Shown: in pieces, positions 55,873-63,492 of the stretch | Numbering within the stretch: position 1 is the first letter of the stretch | How the letters are laid out: the number at the start of each line of letters is the position of its first letter | Assembly: GCF_001735805.1 (NCBI RefSeq) | Contig: NZ_CP017248.1 | Span: forward strand, 7,068,001 to 7,132,000 | DNA from: Streptomyces fodineus | GTDB lineage: Bacteria > Actinomycetota > Actinomycetes > Streptomycetales > Streptomycetaceae | DNA length: 64,000 bases | Direction of reading: 5' to 3' | The notes under the pieces: model-generated | Told to the model about the DNA's origin: nothing | The model's input: the letters and a program-made list of their open reading frames with translations, nothing else | Databases searched by the model: none | Position numbers and translations under genes: made by a program

Positions 55873-55927
55873 AATTCGGGCGAATTCCATGCGTCCGGTT
55901 GGGGGACCGCCCGCCCCTGGCTAACCT
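55873..55927 (+). promoter_or_regulatory. metF promoter and upstream palindrome
   Basis: TTGGGG (55899-55904) and TAACCT (55922-55927) are 17 bases apart, and the -10 is six bases before ATG 55934, so the transcript is predicted leaderless. AATTCG-GG-CGAATT (55873-55886), a perfect 14-base palindrome, lies 12 bases upstream of the -35, where an activator or repressor could bind. Confidence 0.65.
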
Positions 55928-55933
55928 GCGGGT

Positions 55934-56857
55934 ATGGCCCTCGGAACCTCATCCACCAGGACTGATCGCGCACGCACCGTGCGCGACATTCTCGCCACCG
56001 GAAAGACGACGTACTCGTTCGAGTTCTCGGCGCCGAAGACCCCGAAGGGCGAGCGGAACCTGTGGAGCGCGCTCCGTCGGGTCGAGGCCGTCGCGCCGGA
56101 CTTCGTCTCCGTGACCTACGGCGCCGGGGGTTCCACCCGTGCCGGCACGGTCAAGGAGACCCAGCAGATCGTCGCCGACACCACGCTCACCCCGGTCGCC
56201 CACCTCACCGCGGTCGACCACTCCATCGCCGAACTGCGCAACATCATCGGCCAGTACGCGGACGCCGGCATCCGCAACATGCTCGCCGTGCGCGGCGACC
56301 CGCCCGGCGACCCGATGGGCGAGTGGGTCCCGCACCCCACGGGCCTGACCTACGCGGCCGAACTCGTCCGGCTCATCAAGGAGTCGGGCGACTTCTGCGT
56401 GGGTGTCGCCGCGTTCCCGGAGATGCACCCCCGCTCCACGGACTGGGACACCGACGTCACCCACTTCGTGGACAAGTGCCGTGCGGGCGCCGACTACGCC
56501 ATCACACAGATGTTCTTCCAGCCGGAGTCGTATCTCCGGCTGCGCGACCGGGTGGCCGCCGCGGGCTGTGACACCCCCGTGATCCCCGAGGTCCTGCCTG
56601 TCACCAGCGTGAAGATGCTGGAACGGTTGCCCAAACTCAGCAATGCCGTCTTCCCGGACGCCCTGAAAGAGCGGATCCTCACAGCCAAGGACGATCCGGC
56701 GGCGGTACGCTCGATCGGTATCGACTTCGCCACGGAGTTCTGCGCTCGGCTGCTCGCCGAGGGGGTGCCAGGACTGCACTTCATCACGCTCAACAACTCC
56801 ACGGCGACCCTGGAAATCTACGAAAACCTGGGCCTGCACCACCCCCCGCAGGCCTAG
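55934..56857 (+). CDS. metF: 5,10-Methylenetetrahydrofolate reductase
   Basis: MetF makes 5-methyltetrahydrofolate for methionine synthesis, using FAD. The 307-residue protein has the start DILATGKTTYSFEFSAPKTPKGERNLWSALRRVE (in pieces), FVSVTYGAGGSTRAGT (FAD), ITPVAHLT-like TLTPVAHLTAVDHSIAE, NMLAVRGDPPGD, FCVGVAAFPEMHPRS, DYAITQMFFQPESYLRLRDR and LHFITLNNS near the end. The length is that of bacterial MetF. It follows thiE in the same direction but has its own promoter, and the next gene begins 57 bases after its stop. Confidence 0.95.
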   Translation: MALGTSSTRTDRARTVRDILATGKTTYSFEFSAPKTPKGERNLWSALRRVEAVAPDFVSVTYGAGGSTRAGTVKETQQIVADTTLTPVAHLTAVDHSIAELRNIIGQYADAGIRNMLAVRGDPPGDPMGEWVPHPTGLTYAAELVRLIKESGDFCVGVAAFPEMHPRSTDWDTDVTHFVDKCRAGADYAITQMFFQPESYLRLRDRVAAAGCDTPVIPEVLPVTSVKMLERLPKLSNAVFPDALKERILTAKDDPAAVRSIGIDFATEFCARLLAEGVPGLHFITLNNSTATLEIYENLGLHHPPQA

Positions 56858-56913
56858 ACCGGCCGCACCGCGATACGACACACTGCGTAGCGGTCACTGG
56901 GAGAGGGGCGTAC

Positions 56914-57855
56914 ATGGGCTGGACGGTCCTCTACATCGCGTTCGGCATCGTCGCACTGTGGTTGCTGGGCGAGGTGCTGCTGCAGTACAAGGCACGCCTG
57001 CGCTGGCGGCTGCTCGCGTTCGCCGGCTTCCTCGGTGTCGTGGTCGGTGTGCTGATGCCGTCCGTGATCGTGATCGGCGTCGGCGCCATCGCCTTCGCGA
57101 TCGGCCAGACGTATGTCACCCTCTCGTTCCGCCGCGGTTTCGCCGCCGGCTGGGCGGTCAAGCGCCCGGACGCCGGGGCCGAGGCCGGCGGCGGCAGCAA
57201 GCGCCGCCGCGGCAAGGCGGACCGGCACGACCCCGAGCTGGACGAGGCGGCCCCGGAGTACGACGGCACCGCCGAGGACCGGGACGCCGGCCAGGCCGTC
57301 TACGACCAGGGCCACGGCGACTACGCCGACTACGACCGCGACGACGTCTTCACCCCGGCCCGGCCCGCCGACCCGACCGCCGCCGAGACCACCGCCGTCT
57401 ACGAGCCGCAGCCCCTGCCCGACGACACCGGCTCCTACGGCGTCTACGGCGACACCGCCTACGCGGGCGCCGCCCAGGCCCAGGGAGCCGACCAGCAGAA
57501 CTACGCCTACGGCTACTCGGGCTACGGCCAGCAGGGCTACGGCTACGACGCCGGTGGCCAGCAGGCCTACGCCAACTACTCCGATCCCTACATCGGCAGC
57601 CAGTCCTACGGCGGCGGCGCGTACGACACCGGCTACTCCGGGCAGTACGCCCAGCAGGGCTACGCCCAGGACCCCTACGCCGGCGGCTACGGCGAGACCC
57701 CGGCGGGCGGGGTGTGGGTGCCGCAGCAGCGGACCGACGAGACCTACGGCGGTGAGCTCCCGCAGGAGCAGCCGTACCCCTACCAGAACCAGGAGCCCGG
57801 CCACGCCCAGCAGCCGCAGCCCGGCACCGGGTACGACGAGCAGTACCGTTTCTGA
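56914..57855 (+). CDS. Membrane protein with a long Tyr/Gly/Gln-rich tail
   Basis: A 313-residue protein. Residues 1 to about 70 hold two hydrophobic helices (TVLYIAFGIVALWLLGEVLL and LLAFAGFLGVVVGVLMPSV), then a third shorter one. A basic Lys/Arg stretch (GGSKRRRGKADRH) follows, then an acidic linker and, from about 175 on, a low-complexity tail of Tyr, Gly, Gln, Asp and Ala with repeats such as YGQQGYGYDAGG and YSGQYAQQGYAQ. The composition resembles prion-like or condensate-forming domains. The gene sits between metF and the CrtI-like gene in Streptomyces. No domain is known to me; an anchored scaffold is possible. ATG 56914 follows GGGAGAGG. Confidence 0.85.
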   Translation: MGWTVLYIAFGIVALWLLGEVLLQYKARLRWRLLAFAGFLGVVVGVLMPSVIVIGVGAIAFAIGQTYVTLSFRRGFAAGWAVKRPDAGAEAGGGSKRRRGKADRHDPELDEAAPEYDGTAEDRDAGQAVYDQGHGDYADYDRDDVFTPARPADPTAAETTAVYEPQPLPDDTGSYGVYGDTAYAGAAQAQGADQQNYAYGYSGYGQQGYGYDAGGQQAYANYSDPYIGSQSYGGGAYDTGYSGQYAQQGYAQDPYAGGYGETPAGGVWVPQQRTDETYGGELPQEQPYPYQNQEPGHAQQPQPGTGYDEQYRF

Positions 57856-57895
57856 ACCCCGACCGCTTCCGTAGTCCGAGGGACCCGGGGCCGGC

Positions 57896-59407
57896 TCACC
57901 GGGAGCCGCGGAACTCCGGGCCCTCCACGATCAGCCCCGCCACCAGCGCGCCCGACATACCCGCGTGCGGGAGTCCGCCGCCGGGGTGGGACCAGCCGCC
58001 GACCCGGTACAGACCGGGCAGCCGTGTGGTGTTCGACGGATGCAGGAAACGGCCCCGGCCGGCGGCCAGCGCGGGGGCCGGCACCGCGCCGAGGAAGGCA
58101 CCCGTCTCGTCGTCGGTGTCGTCGGGTGTGCGCACCTCCTGCCACAGGACGCGGTCCCGCAGGCCCGGTATCACGGCCTCGGCGGCTTCGAGGAGATGCT
58201 CCGTGTACTGCCGGACCATGCCCTCCTCGTCCCAGTCGGCGGCGCTCGGCACCACTGCGGACAGCACCACGGACTCGTGCCCGTCGTCCGGTCTGAGCGC
58301 GGGGTCGTCCGGGCGCAGCACGGTCACCGTGGGCGGTGGCGGCTGGTCCCCGTCCGCCGAGGCCAGGAAGTCCAGCTCGGACTCCGGGTCCGGCGCATGG
58401 ACGACCGTGCGATGTGCGGCACCGGCCTCGCACCCGCCGCGCAGGGCCAGCAGCAGGGCGAACCGTCCCGGACGGGTCATGAAGGGATCGGCCCGAACAT
58501 CCCCGTTCCCGTCCAGCGGACGGTCCGTCAGCGCCTTCAACCACGCCGGGTCCACGTCCGCCACGACATGGTCCGCCTCGGCCACCGCGCCGTCGCTCAG
58601 CTCCACACCCGCCGCCCGGCCGTCCTTCTCCAGGACCCGCACGACCTCCGCGCCGAAGACGAACTCGACCCGCCGCCGCACGCACCGCTCGTACACCGCG
58701 CGCGCCAGCTCCCGGATGCCGCCGTGCACATACCAGGTGCCGAAGGCGTGCTCCATGTAAGGCAGTACGGCCGCGCTCGCCGGTACGGTCCGCGGATCGA
58801 GGCCGTGGGCGAGCGCGGAACTCTCCAGCAGGGCCGCGAGGCGCTCGTCGCGCAGCTCGAGGGAGCCGATCTCGGACAGGGTGCGCGCCTGCCGCGTGCG
58901 CAGCAGGCGCCGGTGCGCAACGGCCGGATACGGCTCCTTCTCGGCCAGCACCTGCCAGTTGGGCCACAAGGGCTCCTCCAGCAGCGGTCTGCGGGTGCGG
59001 TCCCAGGCCTCCCGGGCCCGCACCAGGAACGCGCCCCAGCGCTCGCCCGCGCCCGCACCCAGCGCCTTGTCGAGGGCCGCGACCACACCCGCGCGTGAGG
59101 CGTTCGGCAGCGACACCTCGGTGCCGTCCGCGAAGACATGCCGTGCGCAGGGGTCGACCTGGACCAGCTCGACGCAGTCCTCCAGCGGCTCCTTGCCGGT
59201 CTTGACGAACAGATCGCGGTACACGGCGGGCAGCGTCAGCAGGCCCGGGCCGGTGTCGAAACCGAACCCGTCCCGCTCGAACCGGCGCACCGCGCCGCCG
59301 TACGTCTCCGTACGCTCGTACACCACCACCCGGTGGCCCGCGACGGCCAGCCGGGCAGCGGCCGCCATCGCGCCCATCCCGGCGCCGATCACCGCAATCC
59401 GTGCCAT
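57896..59407 (-). CDS. Phytoene-desaturase-like FAD amine oxidase family protein
   Basis: A 503-residue flavoprotein of the CrtI/FAD-dependent amine oxidase family. The FAD fold IAVIGAGMGAMAAAARLAVAG (about 4-24, in parts), the GGAVRRFERDGFGFDTGPGLLTL stretch and the C-terminal VGGWSHPGGGLPHAGMSGALVAGL are the marks. It could act on carotenoid-like polyenes or another hydrophobic substrate; no crtE or crtB gene is next to it, so I would not call it a phytoene desaturase. ATG 59407 was chosen because it gives MARIAVIGAGMGAMAAA. The upstream region is long and contains a partial MacR-like palindrome. Confidence 0.83.
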   Translation of the reverse strand: MARIAVIGAGMGAMAAAARLAVAGHRVVVYERTETYGGAVRRFERDGFGFDTGPGLLTLPAVYRDLFVKTGKEPLEDCVELVQVDPCARHVFADGTEVSLPNASRAGVVAALDKALGAGAGERWGAFLVRAREAWDRTRRPLLEEPLWPNWQVLAEKEPYPAVAHRRLLRTRQARTLSEIGSLELRDERLAALLESSALAHGLDPRTVPASAAVLPYMEHAFGTWYVHGGIRELARAVYERCVRRRVEFVFGAEVVRVLEKDGRAAGVELSDGAVAEADHVVADVDPAWLKALTDRPLDGNGDVRADPFMTRPGRFALLLALRGGCEAGAAHRTVVHAPDPESELDFLASADGDQPPPPTVTVLRPDDPALRPDDGHESVVLSAVVPSAADWDEEGMVRQYTEHLLEAAEAVIPGLRDRVLWQEVRTPDDTDDETGAFLGAVPAPALAAGRGRFLHPSNTTRLPGLYRVGGWSHPGGGLPHAGMSGALVAGLIVEGPEFRGSR

Positions 59408-59806
59408 GCCTGCGACTTTATCGACCGCCACTGACAATCCGGTCGGCGGGAGGTGAGCGCGGACACGATCGTGACCGGGCGGTGGGCCGCGGGCGTGGGC
59501 ACGCGTGCGTACGGCTGAGTATCCGTACCTAGGCCGCGAGATGAGTACGCGCGCGGATGGGCCGCGACCTGTGTGAACGGGAGAGTGGAGGCACGGCAGG
59601 GGGCGCGGCCCGGCACCGCCGGCACGGGGCGGCGGAACGGCGCCCGCCAGCTGGCCGCTCCTTCCGCCGATCCGTCGGCGGAAGCGAGTCGGGGGACCCG
59701 GGGGACGACCACCCACGGGGGACCGCAGGGGGAGAACCGTACGGGGGAGTACGGGGAGTGGGGAAGGCGCCGGTCCGGCAGCGGACCGGCGCCTTCCCTC
59801 ATGCGC
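59408..59806 (-). other. Long intergenic region upstream of the CrtI-like gene
   Basis: About 400 bases without a convincing gene. It contains TGAGTAT-CC-GTACCTA (59516-59531), a partial match to a MacR-type repeat; a second TGAGTAC (59542-59548); and the terminator of the TetR gene at its right end. Frames across it (for example 59557-59967) have atypical composition and cross the terminator. Probably it is promoter region with an unstudied transcript. Confidence 0.5.
59761..59798 (-). terminator. Terminator after the TetR gene
   Basis: GGGAAGGCGCCGGTCCG and its exact reverse complement form a 17-pair stem around GCAG. Read on the minus strand it directly follows the TetR gene, whose stop is at 59807. 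It is the strongest hairpin in the window. Confidence 0.92.
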
Positions 59807-60436
59807 TCAGCCCTTTCCGCTCACGCGCCCCTGGAGCAGCCGGGACAGCGCAGAGTGGACATCGTCCAGGGAGCGCTCCGGCTGGAAGGACTTCCAGTCC
59901 AGCGCGGCCACCAGGACCATGCCGACCAGTGCGGCCGCCGTCAGCTGGACATCGATCTCGTCGCTGAACTCGCCGGCCGCCACGCCCTCGCGCAGCACCC
60001 CTTCGACCACCGCGACGGCCTCCTGCCGGACCACCATCAGCGTGGACTGCCAGGCCCGGTTGGTACGCCACAGCTCGGCCACGTACAGCTGGGTGAAGGC
60101 CGGGTAGCGGTCGATGAAGACCAGGCCCGCGCGGACCATCGCGTCCAGCGCGTCGACCTTGCTGCCGCCCGCGCGCGCGGTCTGCTCCGCCGCCTCCTTC
60201 AGAGAAGCCGTGAGCAGGCCCACGCCGTGCCGCAACAGCTCCTCGAAGAGGACCGACTTGCTCGCGAAGTTGTAGTAGACCGTGCCCTTCGCCACCCCCG
60301 CCCGCTCGGCGATCTCGTCCACCGTGGTGGCGGAGAAGCCCTGCTCGGCGATGAGCGTGACGGCCGCCTCGTAGAGCTTCTGCCGGGTGGCCTCGCGGCG
60401 CGTGCTGCCGCCTGACCTGGCGCTGCTGCTTTCCAT
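59807..60436 (-). CDS. TetR-family repressor of the ABC-permease operon
   Basis: A 209-residue TetR regulator. The helix-turn-helix (about residues 13-60) reads TRQKLYEAAVTLIAEQGFSATTVDEIAERAGVAKGTVYYNF in pieces, the canonical TetR pattern. The C-terminal ligand domain is helical with no clear family. It is the last gene of the ATPase-permease-TetR operon, so it probably controls that operon through ACTGACTGGTCAGT at 63356-63369. ATG 60436 was chosen for the usual start. A 17-pair terminator follows. A ligand such as a drug or lipid exported by the permease is likely. Confidence 0.9.
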   Translation of the reverse strand: MESSSARSGGSTRREATRQKLYEAAVTLIAEQGFSATTVDEIAERAGVAKGTVYYNFASKSVLFEELLRHGVGLLTASLKEAAEQTARAGGSKVDALDAMVRAGLVFIDRYPAFTQLYVAELWRTNRAWQSTLMVVRQEAVAVVEGVLREGVAAGEFSDEIDVQLTAAALVGMVLVAALDWKSFQPERSLDDVHSALSRLLQGRVSGKG

Positions 60437-60483
60437 GGCCCCGATTCTCACAGGTACGCGCGCGTGCGGTGGCTGCGCGGGGA

Positions 60484-62568
60484 TCACAGACTCAACTCCG
60501 GGTGCAGCCGGTCCAGCGTCCACACCTGGCGGCGCAGGGCGGCGAGGGCGGTCAGCGCGAGCGCGCCCGCGGTGAACGCGGCGAGCACACCGCACGCCTG
60601 CCAGACCGGGCCGAGCCCGCCGCCGGTGATCAGCCGGCGCAGCGCCGACACGATGTAGCTCATCGGCAGGAACGGGTGGATCGCGTTGAAGAAGCGCGGG
60701 CTGGTCTGCACGGGATAGGTGCCGCCGGCCGAGGTCAGCTGGAGCATCAGCAGCGCGAGCACCAGGATCCGGCCCGCCGCGCCGAAGCGGGCGTTCAGCC
60801 ACTGCACGATCGCCGCGAAGCACGCCGTGACCAGGCACAGGAAGCCGATCGTGCCGGCCGCGCGCAGCATCTGCAGACCGACCGCCCAGTGCAGTACGGC
60901 CATCAGGGCGGCCACTTGCAGCACGCCCACGGCGACCACCGGCAGCCAGCCCGCGAGCGCGATCCGCCAGGCCGGCGAACCGGCCGCCAGGGCACGCCGG
61001 TTGAGGGGCGGGATCAGCATGTAGGCGACCATCGCGCCCACCCACAGGGACAGCGGGATGAAGTACGGGGCGAAGCCGGTGCCGTAGTTCGGCGCCTTGT
61101 GCAGGTCGTGGGAGGCCAGCTGGACCGGGTCGGCCATCACGCCGGTGCGCTGGTCGCGGTCCTTCTTGTCGTAGTCCGGGATCTTCTTGGCGCCGTCGTG
61201 CAGTCCGCCGGCGAGCTTCCCGGAGCCGTCGGACAGCTTGTACATGCCGCCGTTCAGCGTCTGGGCACCCGAAGCGGCCGTGCCGATGCCCTGGTCCAGC
61301 GTGGTGGCGCCGGTGTGGGCGGTGCCGAGCCCGGTGTGCAGCTTCCTGGCGCCGGCGGCGACCTTCTGGGCTCCCGCGTTCAGCTTGTCGATCTTCTTGA
61401 CGGCGTCGTCGACGTCCTCGTACAGGTGCGGTGCGCGCTCTTGGAGGGCCGAGGCCTGCTCCTGGAGGGTGCCGAGGTTGTCCCGCATCGTCTTCAGGTC
61501 GCCGTCCTGGTCGGCGATCAGCGTGTTGAGGTCGTCGGCGACGGTGGCGACCTCGGCCGCGGCCGTCTTGGCCCGCTTGAGGTCGGGGCAGACCGGGTCG
61601 GGGATCGTGGCGGTCTCGCAGCGCGTCTTGTAGATCGCCTCCAGGACGGCGGAGTTCGCGTGGGCGATCTTCGCGGCGTCGGGGGCGCGCTTCACCAGGA
61701 CGTCGAGGTTGTCCTTGACGGTCTTGGCCGAGTCGGCGACCAGCCGGGCGGTGTCCCCGATGGTCTTCTCGTTGTCCTTCAGGAACGGGCCGCTCTTGTC
61801 GTAGACGCCGTCGACCTTGTCGGCGAGCGCCTGGGTGCCGTCGGCGACCTGCCGGGAGCCGTCCTGGAGATCACCGGCGCCCGTGTCGAGCTTCTGCAGG
61901 CCCGTGGCCAGCTTGCCGCTGCCGCTCTTGGCGTCCTGCAGCCCGTCGGCGAGGTCCTTCGAGCCCTTCTCCGCCTTCCCGATACCGGTGTTCAGCCGGT
62001 CGGCGCCCTCGGCGGCCGTGACCGTCTTGTCGTGGATGCCGGAGAACGAGACGAAGATCTTGTCCAGGAAGGTGCGGGAGGCCTTGGTGGAGGCGGCGGT
62101 GCGGACCTCGCGGAAGACGGTCCGGGAGATCTGCCCGACGATGTAGTTGTTCGCGTCGTTGGTGCGCACCTGAAGGGCGCCGGTCTCCGGGGAGCCGCCC
62201 GAGCTGGAGGCGATCCGCCGGCTGAGGTCGGCGGGCATGGTCAGCGACAGGTAGTAGGTGCCGTCCTCGACGCCCTTGCGGGCTTCCTCGTCGCTCACCT
62301 GGTGCCACTCGAAGGTCCGGCTGTCGCGCAGCCCGTCGACGATGTCGTCACCGGCGGTGATCTTCCTGCCGCCCGCGGTGGCGCCCTTGTCGTCGTTCAC
62401 CAGGGCCACCGGGATACGGTCCAGACGGCCGTAGGGGTCCCAGAAGGACCACAGGTACAGGGCGCCGTACAGCAGCGGCAGCACGAGCAGCGCGACCAGG
62501 GCGGCGCGCGGCAGCTTCCCGCGCCCGAAGCGCCTCAGCTCCAGCGCGGCCAGCCTAGGCGAGCGCAT
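60484..62568 (-). CDS. YhgE/Pip-type membrane protein (ABC-2 permease-like)
   Basis: A 694-residue membrane protein: one N-terminal helix (VALLVLPLLYGALYLWSFW), a long periplasmic part (about 60-480) with many Gly-Asp-Lys-Leu repeats in coiled coil (the YhgE X-heptad region, such as GLQDAKSGSGKLATGLQKLDTGAG), and five or six helices at the C-terminus. This is the layout of YhgE/Pip/ABC-2 proteins, the partners for export of lipids, peptides or drugs. The ATG at 62568 is preceded by the end of the ATPase gene, overlapping 14 bases. It is the second gene of the TetR-controlled operon. The extracellular repeats may touch the wall. Confidence 0.87.
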   Translation of the reverse strand: MRSPRLAALELRRFGRGKLPRAALVALLVLPLLYGALYLWSFWDPYGRLDRIPVALVNDDKGATAGGRKITAGDDIVDGLRDSRTFEWHQVSDEEARKGVEDGTYYLSLTMPADLSRRIASSSGGSPETGALQVRTNDANNYIVGQISRTVFREVRTAASTKASRTFLDKIFVSFSGIHDKTVTAAEGADRLNTGIGKAEKGSKDLADGLQDAKSGSGKLATGLQKLDTGAGDLQDGSRQVADGTQALADKVDGVYDKSGPFLKDNEKTIGDTARLVADSAKTVKDNLDVLVKRAPDAAKIAHANSAVLEAIYKTRCETATIPDPVCPDLKRAKTAAAEVATVADDLNTLIADQDGDLKTMRDNLGTLQEQASALQERAPHLYEDVDDAVKKIDKLNAGAQKVAAGARKLHTGLGTAHTGATTLDQGIGTAASGAQTLNGGMYKLSDGSGKLAGGLHDGAKKIPDYDKKDRDQRTGVMADPVQLASHDLHKAPNYGTGFAPYFIPLSLWVGAMVAYMLIPPLNRRALAAGSPAWRIALAGWLPVVAVGVLQVAALMAVLHWAVGLQMLRAAGTIGFLCLVTACFAAIVQWLNARFGAAGRILVLALLMLQLTSAGGTYPVQTSPRFFNAIHPFLPMSYIVSALRRLITGGGLGPVWQACGVLAAFTAGALALTALAALRRQVWTLDRLHPELSL

Positions 62569-63328
62569 CGACGTCCTCCTTGGGGTCGCTCTTGTCGTCG
62601 TTGGTGTTGCCGCGGCCCTTGCCGGCCTCCGCCTCGGTGTCCTTCGGCCCGGTCCGTACGACCACGCAGTCACCGGGGGCGGTGCGGCAGACGACCGCCA
62701 CCGTCGTCCCCGCGCGCGTGAGCGAGCGCAGCAGATCCCACACCTCGGCGCGCTCGGTGTCCGAGAGCTTCGTGTCGAGGTCGTCGACGCCGAGCAGTGC
62801 GGGCCGGCCGAGCAGGGCCAGGGCGATGGACAGGCGCAGTTCCTGCGGCCGTTCCAGGTCGCGGACGGCCGTCCGGGAGCCCTTGGGCAGCGTTTCGAGG
62901 TCGAGTCCGGCGGCGGCCAGGGCCGCGTCGACCCGCAGCCGTGCCTCGTGCGTGCGCTGGGGGCGGGGGCGCAGCAGCTGGCGCAGGGAGTCGCCGAACC
63001 GGCTCTGGATCAGGGCCCGTTCGCGCAGATGCTCGCCCACGGTCAGGGCGGGTTCCAGATCGGTCACCCCGGCCACGTTGGCCACCGCGCTGACGCGGCG
63101 CAGCCGGGCCATGTGCCGGGGCAGCCCGAGCCCGCCGACATGGGCCACGCCCTCGGTGGGTTTCATCCGTCCGGTGAGCGCGAGCAGCAGACACGTGCGG
63201 CCGGAGCCGGACGGTCCTTCGATCGCGATGAGCGAGCCGGGCTCCGCGTCGAGGGTGATGCCCCGGAAGGCCCACCCCCGCGGTCCCTTGAGCCCGAGGC
63301 CCTCGGCCCCGACGTCCACGCCGTCCAC
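62555..63328 (-). CDS. ABC-type ATPase with degenerate motifs
   Basis: A 257-residue ABC ATPase-like protein, presumed partner of the permease. The Walker A reads IEGPSGSGRTCLLLALTG, with Arg where the catalytic Lys should be. The signature is LERPQELRLSIALALL instead of LSGGQ. Walker B is ALLGVDDLDTKL, with Asp where the usual catalytic Glu stands. So all three nucleotide-site motifs are altered and ATP hydrolysis is doubtful. The C-terminal tail is a charged, disordered run of about 30 residues. The GTG start at 63328 follows GGGGG. It is the first gene of the operon, under a TetR operator. It may be a regulatory or structural pseudo-ATPase. Confidence 0.82.
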   Translation of the reverse strand: MDGVDVGAEGLGLKGPRGWAFRGITLDAEPGSLIAIEGPSGSGRTCLLLALTGRMKPTEGVAHVGGLGLPRHMARLRRVSAVANVAGVTDLEPALTVGEHLRERALIQSRFGDSLRQLLRPRPQRTHEARLRVDAALAAAGLDLETLPKGSRTAVRDLERPQELRLSIALALLGRPALLGVDDLDTKLSDTERAEVWDLLRSLTRAGTTVAVVCRTAPGDCVVVRTGPKDTEAEAGKGRGNTNDDKSDPKEDVDALA

Positions 63329-63355
63329 AAGCCCCCCTGCCGATCCACGTTTTGA

Positions 63356-63402
63356 ACTGACTGGTCAGTGCAAAAATACGCCCGAACCTACGACCGAAGC
63401 AA
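63356..63402 (-). promoter_or_regulatory. Promoter and TetR operator of the ABC-permease operon
   Basis: On the minus strand TTGCTT (63397-63402) and TATTTT (63373-63378) are 18 bases apart, a strong promoter for Streptomyces. Just downstream lies ACTGAC-TG-GTCAGT (63356-63369), a perfect 14-base palindrome covering the transcription start, a classic TetR operator. A half site GTCAGTGC recurs at 63425-63432. Confidence 0.82.
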
Positions 63403-63492
63403 AACCCCAGGTCAGAACGGATTGTCAGTGCCATACCCCACGATGGGCACATACGGCACCCGTGCCGTCACCCAGACGACAGGAGGTTCGTC

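Noticed and set aside
59557..59967. Possible small plus-strand genes in the gap before the TetR gene
   Set aside because: They cross the 17-pair terminator and enter the TetR gene. No ribosome site or recognisable sequence supports them, so I kept the region as non-coding with low certainty.
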